From: Microcoleus vaginatus HSN003
GTDB taxonomy: Bacteria; Cyanobacteriota; Cyanobacteriia; Cyanobacteriales; Microcoleaceae
Direction of reading: 5' to 3'
Assembly (NCBI RefSeq): GCF_022701255.1
Contig: NZ_CP031705.1
Coordinates: 2,679,501 to 2,743,500 of the forward strand
DNA length: 64,000 bases
The translations under genes were made by a program, and so were the position numbers. The notes under the pieces were generated by a model, which was not told the DNA's origin, made no database searches, and saw nothing but the letters and a program-made list of their open reading frames with translations. Shown piece after piece: positions 27,422-36,053 of this stretch. The first letter of the stretch is position 1. Every line of letters starts with the position of its first letter.

Positions 27422-28546
27422 ATGCAAATAAGTGGCAAAGCCTTCGGCTCCTGCTCTCGCTGCGAAACAGTACCCGAAAAAATAGAGGGCAGGGGAGGTC
27501 TATACCTATGGTTTCCAGTATGGCACACGCTCACCAAGATTATTTCTGCACTAACCAAGACTGAATTTGAATTCCGGCTGTTAGAAGAGAGCAAGTGTTT
27601 GTACGTTATGCTTGAGGGAATAGCGAAAGAAAAGTTTAACGCCCTAGCATCATCGGTGCTGACAACTCAAGAGTTGAAAGAGACAAAAGTTTTGTGGATG
27701 CGCGAAGTTGAACAGCCAAAACTTAGCGATTTTTATCGCAGCACTTCCTTAGACTCATTTATTAATTTGACTAACTCTGATTGGCTGTTAGATTTATTGT
27801 CCGAAGAACGCATTACTACACATTTTCAGCCCATTGTTTATACCTCAGATACTTCTAAAATTTTTGCCCACGAAGCGCTGCTGCGAGGAATTGACGAGCA
27901 AGGAAACTTAATTTATCCGGGTCGGATTTTTGCCCAAGCAGAATCAGCAGGCCTAATTTTTCAACTAGATGTTTTAGCCCGGACTCGCGCTATCCGCGAA
28001 GCCCATGTTTACGATCTCAAAGAACTACTTTTTATTAATTTTTCTCCGACTTCAGTCTACGATCCCGCTACGTGTCTGCGAAGAACAGTACAGGCTATTG
28101 ATGAAGCGGGAATTCCTCACAGCAATATTGTTTTTGAAGTAGCCGAATCTCAGCACCCTCCTGATATGGATCACTTGATTAATATTCTGAGGTTTTACCG
28201 AGAAGCGGGATTTTTAATTGCCCTGGATGATTTTGGCAGCGGTTCTTCTAATTTAAATTTGATGCACCAACTGCGTCCCGATTTTATTAAGTTAGATATG
28301 CAATTGATTCGCAATGTCCATCAGGATTATTATAAGGCACTAATTACGGAAAAGATGTTAGAAATTGCTGCTCAATTAGAAATTAAAACTGTTGCTGAAG
28401 GTGTGGAAACTTTGGAAGAGTTTGAGTGGGTACGGGAACGGGGAGCAACTTTTGTTCAGGGTTATTTGATTGCTAAGCCGACTTCTCCGCCGATCGGAGT
28501 TACGAGCTATATTGGTGGTGTTGAAGCAGTGCCTATGTCTGCTTAA
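27422..28546 (+). CDS. EAL-domain cyclic-di-GMP phosphodiesterase
   Basis: A 374-residue protein. The ATG at 27422 is preceded by GGAGG (27409-27413) nine bases away, which fixes the start. The first ~110 residues hold a CSRC pair and a segment of mixed fold with no assigned family. The EAL domain runs from about 128 to 365 and keeps the catalytic set: EALLR, the Asn of INFSP, the Glu of FEVAE, DD in LDDFGSG, the Lys of IKLD, TVAEGVE and QGYLIAKP. It should therefore be an active phosphodiesterase that hydrolyses c-di-GMP to pGpG, controlling motility or biofilm behaviour. No GGDEF domain is attached, and no c-di-GMP riboswitch was found upstream. Confidence 0.9.
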   Translation: MQISGKAFGSCSRCETVPEKIEGRGGLYLWFPVWHTLTKIISALTKTEFEFRLLEESKCLYVMLEGIAKEKFNALASSVLTTQELKETKVLWMREVEQPKLSDFYRSTSLDSFINLTNSDWLLDLLSEERITTHFQPIVYTSDTSKIFAHEALLRGIDEQGNLIYPGRIFAQAESAGLIFQLDVLARTRAIREAHVYDLKELLFINFSPTSVYDPATCLRRTVQAIDEAGIPHSNIVFEVAESQHPPDMDHLINILRFYREAGFLIALDDFGSGSSNLNLMHQLRPDFIKLDMQLIRNVHQDYYKALITEKMLEIAAQLEIKTVAEGVETLEEFEWVRERGATFVQGYLIAKPTSPPIGVTSYIGGVEAVPMSA

Positions 28547-28579
28547 ATGGTTTTCTGTTGCGATTTGGCGCTACATTTG

Positions 28580-28696
28580 CTCGTCCCCAGGCTCTGCCTG
28601 GGAACGCATATCGGGAGGCTCTGCCTCCATTAAAATGAGACAAATTTGGAGGCAGAGCCTCCGGATTTTCATTACCAGGCAGAGCCTGGTAACGAG
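28580..28696. repeat. Nested palindromes of CAGGCTCTGCCTGG type
   Basis: Four palindromes in a row: CCCAGGCTCTGCCTGGG, GGAGGCTCTGCCTCC, GGAGGCAGAGCCTCC and ACCAGGCAGAGCCTGGT, flanked by CTCGT and AACGAG. Inner and outer pairs are mutual inverted repeats, so the block can fold as one long arm or as four short ones. It lies between two convergent genes. Confidence 0.85.
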
Positions 28697-28709
28697 AATA
28701 ACTAGCATT

Positions 28710-29585
28710 TTAAACGCTCAAATTGCGCCGCAGAAAGCTTTCTAAGGATTCCATTCTCATGCCGTAGATTGATTCCAAGTTTTGCACTTCTTCGGGAGTG
28801 CAGAAATACTCGTTACCCAGCAATACGCGCAAAGTTCCTAAGTCTTTTTGAGCTTGAGGATTCAATAAACCCAAGGCATTTCTCAAACCGTCAAACACAA
28901 CCAGTGGCGGGTTGATTACCATCGGTTCGCGATTGAATAAGCGTGCAAAAATGCGGGGAATGTCGTCTCTTGTCAGCACATCCGGGCCGCCGACTCGCAG
29001 AATTTGGTTGCGGGCGCCTTCGACTGTTGGGGAGTCTGCGGCAATCTTTGCTAAGTCGTCGGTACTGACAACAGATGTGCGGTTTTTGCCGTCGCCAATC
29101 AGCAGGTAAAGTCCGGTTTCTCGAAATCTTTCTGCGAGCGGTAACAAGCTGGAAGAAAAACCGGCAGGCCGCAAGATTGTATAATTCAATCCGCTGTTTT
29201 GCAGGTATTTTTCAACTTCTCGCTTGGCTTTGAATACTGCGGAATCTTCGTATCCTCGATCGACTCCCAGTACCGAAAGAAAAACAAAGTGATCCACTCC
29301 GGCTTCTTTGGCGCAGTCGATCAATTCTATGTTAGCGCGGTAGTGTACTGCTTGAACGTCGCCGCCGGTGCCGTGGCTGCTGATGATGTACTGCACTCCT
29401 TGGCAGGCTTTTTTAATATCTTTGTCTTGTTTTAAGTCGCCGATAAAAATCTCGGCGCCTCGGTTTTCTAGTTCTGAGTAGCGAGACGCGAGACGAACGA
29501 ATGCGCGGACAGGCTTCTCTTGCTGTCTGATTTCTCGTACAATTCGGCGGCCTAGTGCGCCTGTTGCTCCGGTTACTAAGAACAT
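28710..29585 (-). CDS. Ycf39/NmrA-like NAD(P)-binding reductase
   Basis: A 291-residue atypical short-chain dehydrogenase. The start at 29585 puts the Rossmann motif FLVTGATGALGRRIV at residues 2-16, with G6-x2-G9-x2-G12; an in-frame earlier start gives 14 extra residues of no value. NYTILRPAGF near 150 and the GGPDVLTRDDIPRIFARLF stretch place it in the NmrA/Ycf39-like group. Plastid Ycf39 delivers chlorophyll to photosystem II with Hlips, but this protein is only a relative and may act elsewhere. The usual Tyr-x3-Lys catalytic pair is not evident. It follows xth in the same direction with a 43-bp gap. Confidence 0.8.
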   Translation of the reverse strand: MFLVTGATGALGRRIVREIRQQEKPVRAFVRLASRYSELENRGAEIFIGDLKQDKDIKKACQGVQYIISSHGTGGDVQAVHYRANIELIDCAKEAGVDHFVFLSVLGVDRGYEDSAVFKAKREVEKYLQNSGLNYTILRPAGFSSSLLPLAERFRETGLYLLIGDGKNRTSVVSTDDLAKIAADSPTVEGARNQILRVGGPDVLTRDDIPRIFARLFNREPMVINPPLVVFDGLRNALGLLNPQAQKDLGTLRVLLGNEYFCTPEEVQNLESIYGMRMESLESFLRRNLSV

Positions 29586-29627
29586 GATTTTTAGTTGTTG
29601 GTTGTTATTAACCTTATAACTGATCAA

Positions 29628-30413
29628 TCAAATTTCGACAATTACGGGGGCGTGGTCGCTGGGCTTGATTAATTTTCTGGGAGCAGTATCTATTGTACAG
29701 TTTTTTGCTTGTTCGTACAGGGGAGGGCTGAGATAATGATGGTCGATTCTCCAGCCGTTGTTGCGGGGAAATGCGGCGGCGCGGTAGTCCCACCAGCTAT
29801 AATGGCCGCCTTCTGAGGTGAATTTGCGAAAGGGGTCGTTTAATCCTAATTCTATGATTTCTGTGAGTGCGAGGCGTTCGGCTACTGATAGGCCGACGGA
29901 GTTAGCATTGGCTTTGGGGTTGTGGATATCTCGATCGTCCGGGACGATGTTGAAGTCGCCGCAAATGCACAGTTTATGGGATTTCTCTAGTGTTATTTTG
30001 AGGTATTCTTGCAGCAGTTTGAGCCACTTTAGCTTGTACTCATATTTCTCGCTGCCAACTTCGGAACCGTTGGGAACGTATACGCAAATAATGCAAATAT
30101 CGTCTATAACCCCGGCTATTAGGCGTTTTTGTTCGTCAAAAATCCCTGTGGTTTCGTCGCCGAGAATGGGGGCAAATCCGGTGCTGATTTGCGTTAGGGG
30201 CGATCGGCTAAAAATGGCAACGCCGTTGTAGGATTTTTGACCGGAAATGTAGCAGTTGTAACCGAGGTTGGTGAAGGGTTCTAGGGGGAAGTCTTTGTCT
30301 ATAACTTTGGTTTCTTGGAGGCAAAGAACGTCTGGGGAGTTGGTTTGCAGCCAGCTAGTAACGTGTTCTAGGCGGGTGCGAATTGAGTTGACGTTCCAGG
30401 TGGCGATTTTCAT
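29628..30413 (-). CDS. xth: Exodeoxyribonuclease III (AP endonuclease)
   Basis: A 261-residue enzyme of base-excision repair that cuts 5' of abasic sites and degrades 3' ends. Motifs: TWNVNSIRTRL at the N terminus, metal-binding E34 in CLQETK, ICGDFNIVPDDRDIHNP near 149, the WRIDHHYLSPP stretch, and the catalytic pair in SDHAPVIVEI at the C terminus. It is full length. Its ATG overlaps the stop (ATGA) of a degraded STAND-protein frame upstream, and the reductase gene follows on the same strand. Confidence 0.95.
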   Translation of the reverse strand: MKIATWNVNSIRTRLEHVTSWLQTNSPDVLCLQETKVIDKDFPLEPFTNLGYNCYISGQKSYNGVAIFSRSPLTQISTGFAPILGDETTGIFDEQKRLIAGVIDDICIICVYVPNGSEVGSEKYEYKLKWLKLLQEYLKITLEKSHKLCICGDFNIVPDDRDIHNPKANANSVGLSVAERLALTEIIELGLNDPFRKFTSEGGHYSWWDYRAAAFPRNNGWRIDHHYLSPPLYEQAKNCTIDTAPRKLIKPSDHAPVIVEI

Positions 30414-30730
30414 TTTTTGTTTGTTATATACTCTCTGATTACTGGCGTGATCGTAAAGTGCGATCGCCCATTTTGTTGTACTGTTTCAACTAATGACCGT
30501 CGTCCTAAAGATTGTACGACTTTTAATAGTTCTGGCGGTGATAGTTTCAGGTTTTCTGCTATTTGTGAGATGTCGGCTGGTTCGATCGTGCTTGCTAGCC
30601 AACAGATAGCTTGTTGTTCGGATGCGGTTAGGCGATCGCACTGCTGGTGCAGCAGAGATTCTAAGTCACCTAAGAACAGGGTATCATAGGAGAGGAATTC
30701 GGAAATGCTGCCGCCGAATAAGTCTTGAAT
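30410..30730 (-). pseudogene. NB-ARC/STAND protein remnant, winged-helix part
   Basis: A 106-codon open frame with no start codon, immediately after a stop. It reads IQDLFGGSISEFLSYDTLFLGDL, then LTASEQQAICWLASTIEP and SLGRRSLVETVQQNGR, ending REYITNKK. This matches the stretch after the nucleotide-binding domain in cyanobacterial NB-ARC/WD40 proteins (SEFL...LLDQQFxRLSxxEQxIMYWLA, SLxRRSLIE, EYVTxR). The nucleotide-binding domain and the WD40 repeats are absent, so this is a leftover of a larger signalling or defence ATPase. Family match is from memory. Its stop overlaps the xth start by ATGA. Confidence 0.7.
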
Positions 30731-30829
30731 CTATGACTTTTTCGGTAGCAACCAGCTAAAGGTGACTTTTTATGGTCGAGCTGGGATGCAAAAACCTACT
30801 AAATATGACTTTATATTAAATAAGTTAAG

Positions 30830-33349
30830 ATGTCTGACATAACTTCAAGAACAACCGAACACTTAGACTACCCATTCCTATTAGTCACACACATGGTCTG
30901 TGCAGATCAGCAGATTCACAGTGAAGAGTCGAAAGCGCTACGCGAACTAGCAGCGCAGATCGGCGCTTCTCAACGCACTCTAGCTGAGATGGAAAAAATT
31001 CTGGCTCAAGAGGAAAACCAGCTTTCTCTAGAGAATTTAGCTCCGAAAGTATCGCCCGGTGAGCAAAGTGAGGCCATGTCGCAAATGTTGGCGATCGCCT
31101 ATGTTGACGGTTTCTGTTCAGCATTAGAGCGGGAGATGGCGGAACAAGTAGCACGAATTTGGAACTGGCCAGCGGGAGAAGTACAGCGGCAGCTTGCAGA
31201 AGCAGGAGCCTTCGCTGATACCCGATTCATAGGCGAACACAACCAACAACAGAAAGTCTCTTTCGGTGCGCGTTTCCTTAAAGGGGCTGATTCTCTCCTT
31301 TCACGGGCATTAGTGGATAATGTAGCAAAGCTCACTGGGAGTGAACAAAAAGTTGAGCAAATACGACGGGAAATCCTGTTAACTGGGCCAGAATATGATG
31401 AGGCGATTCGTCAGTGTGCAGTCATCGCTGATGAAGATTACAAATTTGCAGAATTAGCACTTAAAAGAGCTTTACTAGCACTTTCCAATTTGGGCAAAAA
31501 TATTCAACTGGCTATCGAAGACATCAAACATAAAACAGGTGGGAAAGGTCAAGCTACCACTGCTAAGGAAGTCGCCAAGCAACTTGAGGATACCAGAAAC
31601 TCTCTGAGTGCCGAGATTATTAAAGAAATGGAGAGTGTACGGGAGTCGCTTGCGGCCAAGGAACGCGCTCTCAATCATTTCAGCATCACCTTTATGGGTA
31701 AAACTAAGGCGGGGAAAAGCACTCTTCACGCTATAGTTACAGATGATGGGTGGGATGCGATCGGTGTAGGCAAGCAGCGTACAACTCGGTTTAATCGAGT
31801 GTACGAGTGGAAGAATATTCGCATCATTGATACTCCTGGGATTGGCGCTCCGGGCGGTCAAAGTGATGAAGAAATTGCTAAAAGTATTATCGACGAGTCA
31901 GATGTAATTTGTTATGTAGTGACAAATGACAGTATCCAAGAGAGTGAGTTTGCTTTTTTGCGGTTACTAAAGGAAAAAGCCAAGCCATTAATTATTCTCC
32001 TGAATGTCAAGAATAATCTGCGGGACTCTCGTAGGTTGGAGCATTTCTTAAAAAACCCCGATAAACTGTTTGAAATGGATGGTCAAAGTGGTCTAGGCGG
32101 ACACATTGAATGTATCCGTCGCTACGCCCAAGAGCATTATGCTAATGACTATTTCGAGATTGTTCCTGTGATGCTGTTGGCGGCGCAGCTTTCCCGCGAA
32201 CCAGAACACGCAAAGAAGAAACAGGAGCTTTTTAAGGCAAGTCGGATGCAGGATTTTCTTAATTTAATTCGTGTATCTCTGGTTAATCATGGGGCAATTC
32301 GTCGCTCTCAAACTCTGCTTGGTTCTACCGTAGGCGCAATTGATAATCCTTACCAATGGGTGAATCAACAAGCTTTAGTCTATGAAAAATTGACAGAGAC
32401 GCTGAAAAATAAGCGTGAGGTAATGCAAAAGGATATCCAAAAAGCAGCTAAGGATTCTAAAGACTTTTTACTGCAACAAATCGAGGCAATTTTTCAAGAT
32501 GCTATAAAAGCAGTTCCATCTTTTGCAGAAGACCATTGGAACTGTAACGAAGTTACCATGAAGCAGGGATGGGAACAAAAACTAAAAGCACTTCGATTTG
32601 AAAAACGCTTAAATTCCGCTTATCAAGAGACTAGCCAAAAATTTAATAATGAAGTTCAGGAAGTTCTTGAGGAAATAGGAAATGAATTACAACTAATCTC
32701 TCAGCTTGGCAGCAGGGATTTCAGCTTTCCTGAGCAGGATTCAAACAATTTTCGAGACATTGTACGAATTGGTGGAGACATTCTAGGGATAGCTTCTGCT
32801 ATTCTAATGTTCTTCGCCGCACCGGTTGCGATTTTTATAGGGATAGGAACTACTGTTGTTAGCATGATGACAGGACTTTTTAAATCCAAAGGCGAAAAGC
32901 GACGCGAAGCTGTTCTAAATATCTCAACTTCATTAGAAACTCAACTCAACACTCAAAGGCAAAAGACTCTACAGCATGCTCAGAGGGACTTTGGTAAGTA
33001 TGCTGATTCCGTAACCGCGAACATCAACATCTATTTTGAAGAATTGATTGCAGGGCTAGAAGCGATCGCGACTCAGCTTGAAGAAGCAAAAAACAAGTTA
33101 TCAGGGGCAGCAAATTATCTAAACCGTGCTTATGCCAAGCGAATTATTGACTGGTGTGTTGAAGAAAACGAACCTCTCACAGATGAGCGGATCGCCGAAA
33201 CCATTGCTAAAGTTCACCGAGATTTCGGGCGTAACATGAAGATTGTAACAAAATCGAAAGTTCAGCGACTAAAATCACTAGAGGATATCAAACACATCCT
33301 TCAAGAGGATATTTCCTTTAGCTATCTCAATTCTACCAAAAAAAACTAA
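30830..33349 (+). CDS. TerB-domain dynamin-like GTPase
   Basis: An 839-residue protein. Residues ~12-125 form a TerB/DjlA-like alpha-helical domain (FLLVTHMVCADQQIHSEES, then YVDGFCSALEREMAE), an acidic fold known from tellurite-resistance and conflict proteins. After a helical linker a GTPase domain begins: G1 GKTKAGKST at 290-298, switch threonines in KQRTTRFN, and G3 DTPG at 334-337; G4 may be LLNVKNN. Long coiled coils follow. A hydrophobic hairpin near 650-684 (LGIASAILMFFAAPVAIF) is where bacterial dynamins insert in membrane. It is followed six bp later by a second GTPase, as in two-gene dynamin pairs. The exact role is unknown; membrane remodelling or defence is inferred. Confidence 0.8.
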   Translation: MSDITSRTTEHLDYPFLLVTHMVCADQQIHSEESKALRELAAQIGASQRTLAEMEKILAQEENQLSLENLAPKVSPGEQSEAMSQMLAIAYVDGFCSALEREMAEQVARIWNWPAGEVQRQLAEAGAFADTRFIGEHNQQQKVSFGARFLKGADSLLSRALVDNVAKLTGSEQKVEQIRREILLTGPEYDEAIRQCAVIADEDYKFAELALKRALLALSNLGKNIQLAIEDIKHKTGGKGQATTAKEVAKQLEDTRNSLSAEIIKEMESVRESLAAKERALNHFSITFMGKTKAGKSTLHAIVTDDGWDAIGVGKQRTTRFNRVYEWKNIRIIDTPGIGAPGGQSDEEIAKSIIDESDVICYVVTNDSIQESEFAFLRLLKEKAKPLIILLNVKNNLRDSRRLEHFLKNPDKLFEMDGQSGLGGHIECIRRYAQEHYANDYFEIVPVMLLAAQLSREPEHAKKKQELFKASRMQDFLNLIRVSLVNHGAIRRSQTLLGSTVGAIDNPYQWVNQQALVYEKLTETLKNKREVMQKDIQKAAKDSKDFLLQQIEAIFQDAIKAVPSFAEDHWNCNEVTMKQGWEQKLKALRFEKRLNSAYQETSQKFNNEVQEVLEEIGNELQLISQLGSRDFSFPEQDSNNFRDIVRIGGDILGIASAILMFFAAPVAIFIGIGTTVVSMMTGLFKSKGEKRREAVLNISTSLETQLNTQRQKTLQHAQRDFGKYADSVTANINIYFEELIAGLEAIATQLEEAKNKLSGAANYLNRAYAKRIIDWCVEENEPLTDERIAETIAKVHRDFGRNMKIVTKSKVQRLKSLEDIKHILQEDISFSYLNSTKKN

Positions 33350-33355
33350 ACTACC

Positions 33356-35110
33356 ATGACTCAGAACACCCCGAACTTTAAAGCTGCCGATGTCGGTGCA
33401 TCTTTCAAAAAAACGCTAGTAAAATTTGACAACTTACTGGCTCAGGGAAACACGGCCGAACTAACAGCTATCCGCAAAAAAGTGCGCGATGAATTAAAAG
33501 AGTATCGAGAGCAGGGGATTCTCGGAGTAGCTTTTGTTGGTCAGTACAGTGCAGGGAAATCAACCATTATTTCTGCATTGACAGGACGGCGCGATATCCG
33601 CATTGATGCTGATATTGCTACTGATAAAACTACCAATTATGACTGGAACAATATCAAGCTGATTGATACACCCGGACTTTTTACAGACCGCCAAGATCAT
33701 GATGAGATTACTTATGATGCCATTAACAAATCTGACTTGCTAGTTTTTTGCCTCACCTATATGCTTTTTGACTCATTGACAGCAGAGAACTTTAAGAAGT
33801 TAGCCTATGAAAAAGGCTATCGCTGGAAAATGATGTTAGTCATCAACAAAATGTCTGATGAAGCAGGAGAAGAAGAGCAAAAGATTGCTAACTACCGCCA
33901 AAGTCTTACCGATGCACTGAAGCCTTACAGTCTCGATGAATTTCCGATTTGCTTTATCGATGCCAAAGACTACTGTGAAGGCATTGATGATAAAGATGAT
34001 TTTCTGACAGAAATCAGCCGATTTCCAACTTTTATCGATGCTCTAAATCAGTTTGTAGAGCGTCGGGGCTCCCTTGCTCGTTTTGATACACCAGTCCGAA
34101 TTGCCCTAAGCTGTGTTGATGATGCTCAGTTGAGCTTTACTCGCAATTCCAGCGAAGATTCTACTTTTTTTGAAGTGCTAACACGGTTATCTCGTACAGT
34201 GCGAAAGGAGCGAGATCGTCTGCGAATTAAGGTTAAAAATATAGCCCTAGAGATGTCTTCAAGAGTTGCTAGCGAAGGCAACACTCTTGCGGCAGCAGTA
34301 GGTAGCGATGGGAATTTTGAAAGCCTTAATAAACAAGCGGAATTGAATCTGCAGAAACACTATGAAAAAGCAGAAAGAAAACTGCAAGAAGCTGTTAATG
34401 TAGCAGTTTAGGAGATCCAGCAGGAGGTCGAAGAAGTGCTAGAAGGTAATCTAGTCAAGAGTTTTGTTGCTTGCCTAGATAAAAATCAAAATATATCAGG
34501 CCAAAATCCTGGTTCTGATATGGATGTGGAGCGACTTAAAGGCCAAGTTGATTGGCTTAAAAAAATCGGTGAGACGGTCGGACTGAAGCTAAGCACTGAG
34601 GCAACGAGGGGTTTTGCACAGACCGCTGGCCAAGGCTTTCTACGTTCTATAGATGTAGCGGGAAGCGGTCTACATCAAGGTGTTTTAGCTGTGGGAAAAT
34701 TTGTCGGCTTTAAATTTCAACCTTGGCAAGCGGTTGGTATTGCAAAAAACATCGGCAACGCTGCTAAATTCCTTGGGCCTGCTCTAGCAATTGTTTCGGT
34801 AGGAGTAGATATTTTACAAATGCAACAGGAACATGAGCGAGAAAGGCAAATGGCTGATATCCGCCGCGATATTACAAGTCAATTTCAATCGATAGCCAAA
34901 GACTTGGAAAATCAAATTGAAATACAGCTCTTTGAATTTGAGCAACAAGTTTACGGAGAGATTGAGAAGCAAATTGCAGCCGCTCGTCTGAAGGAAGAGG
35001 AAGCGATTTCTGCTTCTAATACTTGGGTTCAACAACTGGCAGAAATCCGTAAGGATTTTGACGGGATTATCCAGTACATCACGAAGGCAACAGCTAATCC
35101 GAATACTTGA
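33356..35110 (+). pseudogene. LeoA-like dynamin GTPase with in-frame amber codon
   Basis: A single frame of 584 codons interrupted only by TAG at 34409-34411. The N-terminal part has G1 GQYSAGKST at 62-70, G3 DTPG at 104-107 and G4 NKMSD near 164. Helical segments follow (AERKLQEAVNVAV, then EIQQEVEEVLEG), and beyond the amber codon are membrane-like segments (AAKFLGPALAIVSVGVDIL) and a C-terminal coiled coil. Length and layout fit LeoA of enterotoxigenic E. coli (~570 residues), a bacterial dynamin linked to toxin-vesicle release. CAG to TAG is the simplest change: QEIQQEV restores a continuous helix. It could be a recent pseudogene, a readthrough gene or a sequence error. Two shorter products would otherwise result. 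Confidence 0.82.
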
Positions 35111-35122
35111 ATCTGAAAAAGA

Positions 35123-35160
35123 GCGATCGCCCTTACGTCCCAACTTGTCACAAAGCGCGT
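35123..35160. repeat. 38-bp direct repeat, left copy
   Basis: GCGATCGCCCTTACGTCCCA followed by ACTTGTCACAAAGCGCGT. It matches the copy at 35880-35917 at 35 of 38 positions. It lies just after the LeoA-like gene and just before the Panacea gene. Confidence 0.85.
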
Positions 35161-35195
35161 GAAGCGCAGCTATCCTGTAGGGAATCGCCCTTATA

Positions 35196-35819
35196 TTATT
35201 TAGAAAAAAAACGGCCCGAATAATATTTTTTCATCGATTCGTGAGAAATAATCCCATGACAAGATTCGTCTTTGGGTACATTACCTCTCGCTTCTAGCCA
35301 AGGCATTTCACTGCAAATCATTCGTTCCAAAGTTTCATCATCATACTCAAAATATGCCTCGGCAACTTCTTCCAGAAATTGCCCAACTTTTTGAGGAAGT
35401 TTTGGTTGTTCGACTTTCTCTGTAATTGGTTCCCAACTAAATTGGCGTTGATACTTTTCTAATAAATCAGGAATAACCGGCCCGTGAATCGCTGCTTGAA
35501 AATCTGCATCAAATAGTGGCTTTCCGTAAACTCCTAAATGCCACGCTTGAGCGTAATACACGAGTTTTTGTAGCTTGTAGACATTGATTTCTACATTGGT
35601 TTGCGAGGCTAACCAAATGAAAGCATTTGCAACATCTCGATCGCTCATTTTTTCTGAATTATTTGGAACCCCGACAACTTTCAGTTTGCCTTCGCCTATG
35701 TGTTCCAATAGTTCAGAAACTGACAACTTAAATTCTCCGGCAATTTGCTCAACTCTTTGCCAGACTGAAGAACTCACAGTTATTTGATATTCATTTTTTG
35801 TTAAATTATTTTGAGTCAT
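35196..35819 (-). CDS. Panacea-domain (DUF4065/SocA-like) antitoxin
   Basis: A 207-residue protein from the ATG at 35819; an in-frame start 12 codons earlier is possible. The N-terminal ~60 residues (ITVSSSVWQRVEQIAGEFKL, SELLEHIGEGKLKVV) look like a small DNA-binding or adaptor region. The Panacea domain follows: VYKLQKLVYYAQAWHLGVYGKPLF, AAIHGPVIPDLLEKY and ERMICSEMPWLEAR. Panacea antitoxins neutralise many unrelated toxins, normally encoded next door, and the related SocA directs its toxin to ClpXP. No toxin gene is adjacent here. It is convergent with the dynamin pair and flanked by 38-bp direct repeats, which suggests mobility. Confidence 0.82.
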   Translation of the reverse strand: MTQNNLTKNEYQITVSSSVWQRVEQIAGEFKLSVSELLEHIGEGKLKVVGVPNNSEKMSDRDVANAFIWLASQTNVEINVYKLQKLVYYAQAWHLGVYGKPLFDADFQAAIHGPVIPDLLEKYQRQFSWEPITEKVEQPKLPQKVGQFLEEVAEAYFEYDDETLERMICSEMPWLEARGNVPKDESCHGIISHESMKKYYSGRFFSK

Positions 35820-35879
35820 AACAGTTTTTAGAGCTGACTTAAATAATTCTAGCAAACAGTGCGGAATAATGACCTAATA

Positions 35880-35917
35880 GCGATCGCCCTTACATCCCAA
35901 ATTGTCAAAAAGCGCGT
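35880..35917. repeat. 38-bp direct repeat, right copy
   Basis: GCGATCGCCCTTACATCCCA followed by AATTGTCAAAAAGCGCGT, three mismatches from the left copy at 35123-35160. Together they bracket the Panacea gene with a 757-bp period. Confidence 0.85.
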
Positions 35918-36018
35918 AGGTGTAACCAGCCGCAGGCAATGGGCGCAGCATGGCTATGTCTGTAGCAAATCCCCATCAGTCAACAGTTGATACTAGAAAA
36001 CAGCAGTCTAAAAAATCC

Positions 36019-36047
36019 TTGACAGTGAAAATCTGGCGGTGTATTAT
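36019..36047 (+). promoter_or_regulatory. Near-consensus sigma-70 promoter
   Basis: TTGACA (36019-36024), a 17-bp spacer, TATTAT (36042-36047). This is the best promoter in the window. It predicts a transcript starting near 36054, and a strong terminator ends 230 bp downstream of it. Confidence 0.75.
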
Positions 36048-36053
36048 AGAAGT

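Noticed and set aside
27084-27422. Minus-strand 112-codon frame before the EAL gene
   Set aside because: No domain, no ribosome-binding site, and composition of a spacer.
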